From: Erythrobacter sanguineus
GTDB lineage: Bacteria; Pseudomonadota; Alphaproteobacteria; Sphingomonadales; Sphingomonadaceae
Length of the DNA: 64,000 bases
Reading direction: 5' to 3'
Assembly (NCBI RefSeq): GCF_900143235.1
Contig: NZ_FRDF01000003.1
Coordinates: forward strand, 40,001 to 104,000
The position numbers were made by a program, and so were the translations under genes. Below, in pieces: positions 62,743-64,000 of this stretch (its first letter is position 1; each line of letters begins with the position of its first letter). A model generated the notes under the pieces. The model was given only the letters and a program-made list of their open reading frames with translations. It made no database searches and was not told the origin of the DNA.

Positions 62743-63516
62743 ATGGAGCTACGTCAATTCAACTATCAGGGCATCGAGGCATTCAAGGCATTGATTGAAG
62801 AGGAGCGCGAGAAGGTTGAGCCGCGGAAGCCAGCGCTGGTGACCGAACCATTTTTCTCAGAAGTGGATGCAATCGCAAACGATCCTGAAATGATTGTCCC
62901 TGTCCCGGGTGGCGAGGAAATAGATCCGAAAATCCAGTTCAAAGACCGCTTCCATATGGGGGATTATCTTTCGCAGGTTCTGCCATCGGACCTTTCGATA
63001 GTGCAGCATTCCAACGTTGGGCTCTGGGCATGGATTTCAGCAATTTATCTTCGGCAGCTGCTCGAACCGCAAATGAGTGGCGGTCGCTCGAAGCTTTGGA
63101 GCTCCTATCGCTATATTCCCGTCGAATATCAAAAGTTCAGGTACTACCGCCACCTCGCTTTCATGGCGTTCTGGCTGCGTCGGGCTTTTGGCGAAGAGGT
63201 TGCAATGTTTTTCCTCTCTCGGCCTGCATATGCTCACTCGGATGCAATTGAGCAGCTCTACACGCAGGATCGCGATTTTCTCTCGTCGAAAGGGCTAATG
63301 AAAGCAGCAGTAGAAATGTACATCGATCCGAAAACCGGAGAGATGAAGCGAAATGCCCTAGGGAAAGCCACGCCTGGGAGCGCTAGGCGTCTCGCCACTA
63401 AAATCGCTAAACAGCTTCAGATGAATTACGATCTTCAATCGATGGGCAAAGACGAAATCTACGCATTGCTGCCTTCCGAGTTTGACGGCTGGCGATCATC
63501 GATCAGTACGAAATAA
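62743..63516 (+). CDS. Unrecognised protein of the GHKL operon (possibly DUF6339-like)
   Basis: 257 residues, with ATG one base after the previous stop. It has an acidic N-terminus, a central aromatic region WAWISAIYLRQLL, RYIPVEYQKFRYYRHLAF and FWLRRAFGEEVAMFFLS, then a basic helical C-terminus (GSARRLATKIAKQLQMNY). The arrangement loosely recalls DUF6339-type proteins, but I cannot confirm this. No catalytic motif is evident. Conserved Arg/Tyr/His in the centre could bind nucleic acid. Confidence 0.68.
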   Translation: MELRQFNYQGIEAFKALIEEEREKVEPRKPALVTEPFFSEVDAIANDPEMIVPVPGGEEIDPKIQFKDRFHMGDYLSQVLPSDLSIVQHSNVGLWAWISAIYLRQLLEPQMSGGRSKLWSSYRYIPVEYQKFRYYRHLAFMAFWLRRAFGEEVAMFFLSRPAYAHSDAIEQLYTQDRDFLSSKGLMKAAVEMYIDPKTGEMKRNALGKATPGSARRLATKIAKQLQMNYDLQSMGKDEIYALLPSEFDGWRSSISTK

Positions 63517-63533
63517 ATACTAGGGGTGTCGGA

Positions 63534-63836
63534 ATGAATAACAGCGATGAGTACCGGCAAGCTCAACTGGCAATCGCTGAGCTCAAGGCGGCCGTCCTAT
63601 CCCTGCTTCGGAAAGTGCCTAGTGGCATGTCGAATGCGGCCATCGGACGCTCGCTTGGGATCTATGCTGGCCATAAGGGACATGAGGGTCATATCTCTAG
63701 AACGTTGCTGGCGATGCTCGAGGCGGAAGGGCTGGTTCAGCAGAATGCCGATGATCAACATTGGTCGGTTCGAAGCCATCAATCGAACAAATTGATGTCA
63801 GATCGTGATCACTCGGACCCGTCGAAGTCTGCTTAA
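63534..63836 (+). CDS. Winged-helix protein closing the visible GHKL operon
   Basis: 100 residues. A single winged helix is suggested by AVLSLLRKVPSGMSNAAIG, then HISRTLLAMLEAEGLVQQ and the wing DDQHWSVR. It starts 17 bases after the preceding gene and ends in a disordered Ser/Asp tail. It could be the operon's regulator or a DNA-recognition subunit. The 164 bases between it and the window edge show no gene, so the operon may end here or continue beyond. Confidence 0.68.
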   Translation: MNNSDEYRQAQLAIAELKAAVLSLLRKVPSGMSNAAIGRSLGIYAGHKGHEGHISRTLLAMLEAEGLVQQNADDQHWSVRSHQSNKLMSDRDHSDPSKSA

Positions 63837-64000
63837 GCCTATCGGGCTACTGAATGCCTCCATGCTGTATTGCGCCAGCATCTGACCACTCTGATGTAAG
63901 AGAGGATCTGCGAGGCTTTATCGGTAAGGCCCATCTTCGGATGTTAAGAAGCCTTGATGAGGAATCGCCAGTCGTTTTTTTTGGAATTTTTCTCTGGGTC

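Larger units (their letters stand above)
53065..64000. mobile_element. Integrative element inserted at tRNA-Val(CAC), left end; right end outside the window
   Basis: The evidence is a tRNA-Val half at the junction, a tyrosine integrase immediately inside, an AlpA/Xis-like protein, a mobile-element-type polymerase, and a clear drop in GC with more A/T-ending codons from about 53116 onwards. Cargo includes a cytosine methyltransferase and a GHKL ATPase operon. No conjugation or phage structural genes are seen in this part. Confidence 0.82.

Noticed and set aside
1..64000. CRISPR arrays, rRNA operons, further tRNAs and insertion sequences
   Set aside because: I looked for regularly spaced repeats, clover-leaf arms and transposase motifs and saw none besides the tRNA-Val half and the integrase.

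Overview
The window is chromosomal DNA of a high-GC alphaproteobacterium, most likely a member of the Sphingomonadales and possibly Erythrobacteraceae-like. This rests on gene content and is an inference: an RcdA-type regulator of CtrA degradation, several TonB-dependent receptors, a PtsP-type Enzyme I, a compact TilS, DUF465/DUF1761/DUF2254/DUF6607 proteins and a CtrA-type box. No rRNA gene is present to settle the genus.

Layout. (1) 1-11132 is a leftward block. The start of a phosphatidylserine decarboxylase gene runs off the left edge. A complete chemotaxis operon follows, read right to left: cheA, cheW, cheY, cheB, cheR, a GGDEF-EAL gene cut by an in-frame stop, and two tandem chemoreceptors. 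(2) 11193-20164 holds a MATE exporter, a class II aldolase-like enzyme with an orphan [2Fe-2S] subunit, a siderophore-type TonB receptor, arsC, an MFS transporter, a membrane protein, lipB and a small lipoprotein. (3) 20165-29805 holds an old yellow enzyme, a DMT transporter, a DUF2254 membrane protein, nadA, an AT-rich promoter region in front of an orphan winged-helix regulator, a metallo-beta-lactamase-fold hydrolase, glpK, rcdA and two DUF465 proteins. (4) 29896-42083 is housekeeping: ptsP, a RodZ-like protein, cpoB-tilS, an L,D-transpeptidase, rimO, a K+ channel, surE and serS. (5) 42132-52944 is a nutrient and iron uptake region: a TonB receptor divergent from a TetR regulator, then a TonB receptor, a DUF6607 protein and a PKHD hydroxylase, followed by a membrane protein and a large M14 carboxypeptidase.

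(6) From 53065 to the right edge the DNA changes character: GC falls and codon use shifts. The junction is the 3' half of a tRNA-Val(CAC) gene with no 5' half, followed by a tyrosine integrase. This is the left end of an integrative element whose right end lies beyond the window. It carries a tightly regulated promoter, a structured leader with a terminator-like hairpin, an AlpA/Xis-like DNA-binding protein and a divergent family A/T7-like polymerase (TV-Pol type). Its cargo is a cytosine-5 DNA methyltransferase, a truncated Vsr-type endonuclease, and a compact operon encoding a 73-aa helical protein, a GHKL (MutL/MORC-like) ATPase, two proteins I do not recognise and a winged-helix protein.

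How the parts work together. Regions 1-5 read as core genome: signalling, envelope and cofactor metabolism, translation and iron scavenging. Region 6 reads as a mobile element carrying a DNA-methylation-linked ATPase module. Its best interpretation is a restriction-like or defence system, and this is the most promising candidate for an undescribed system here. No complete nuclease for it is visible before the window ends.
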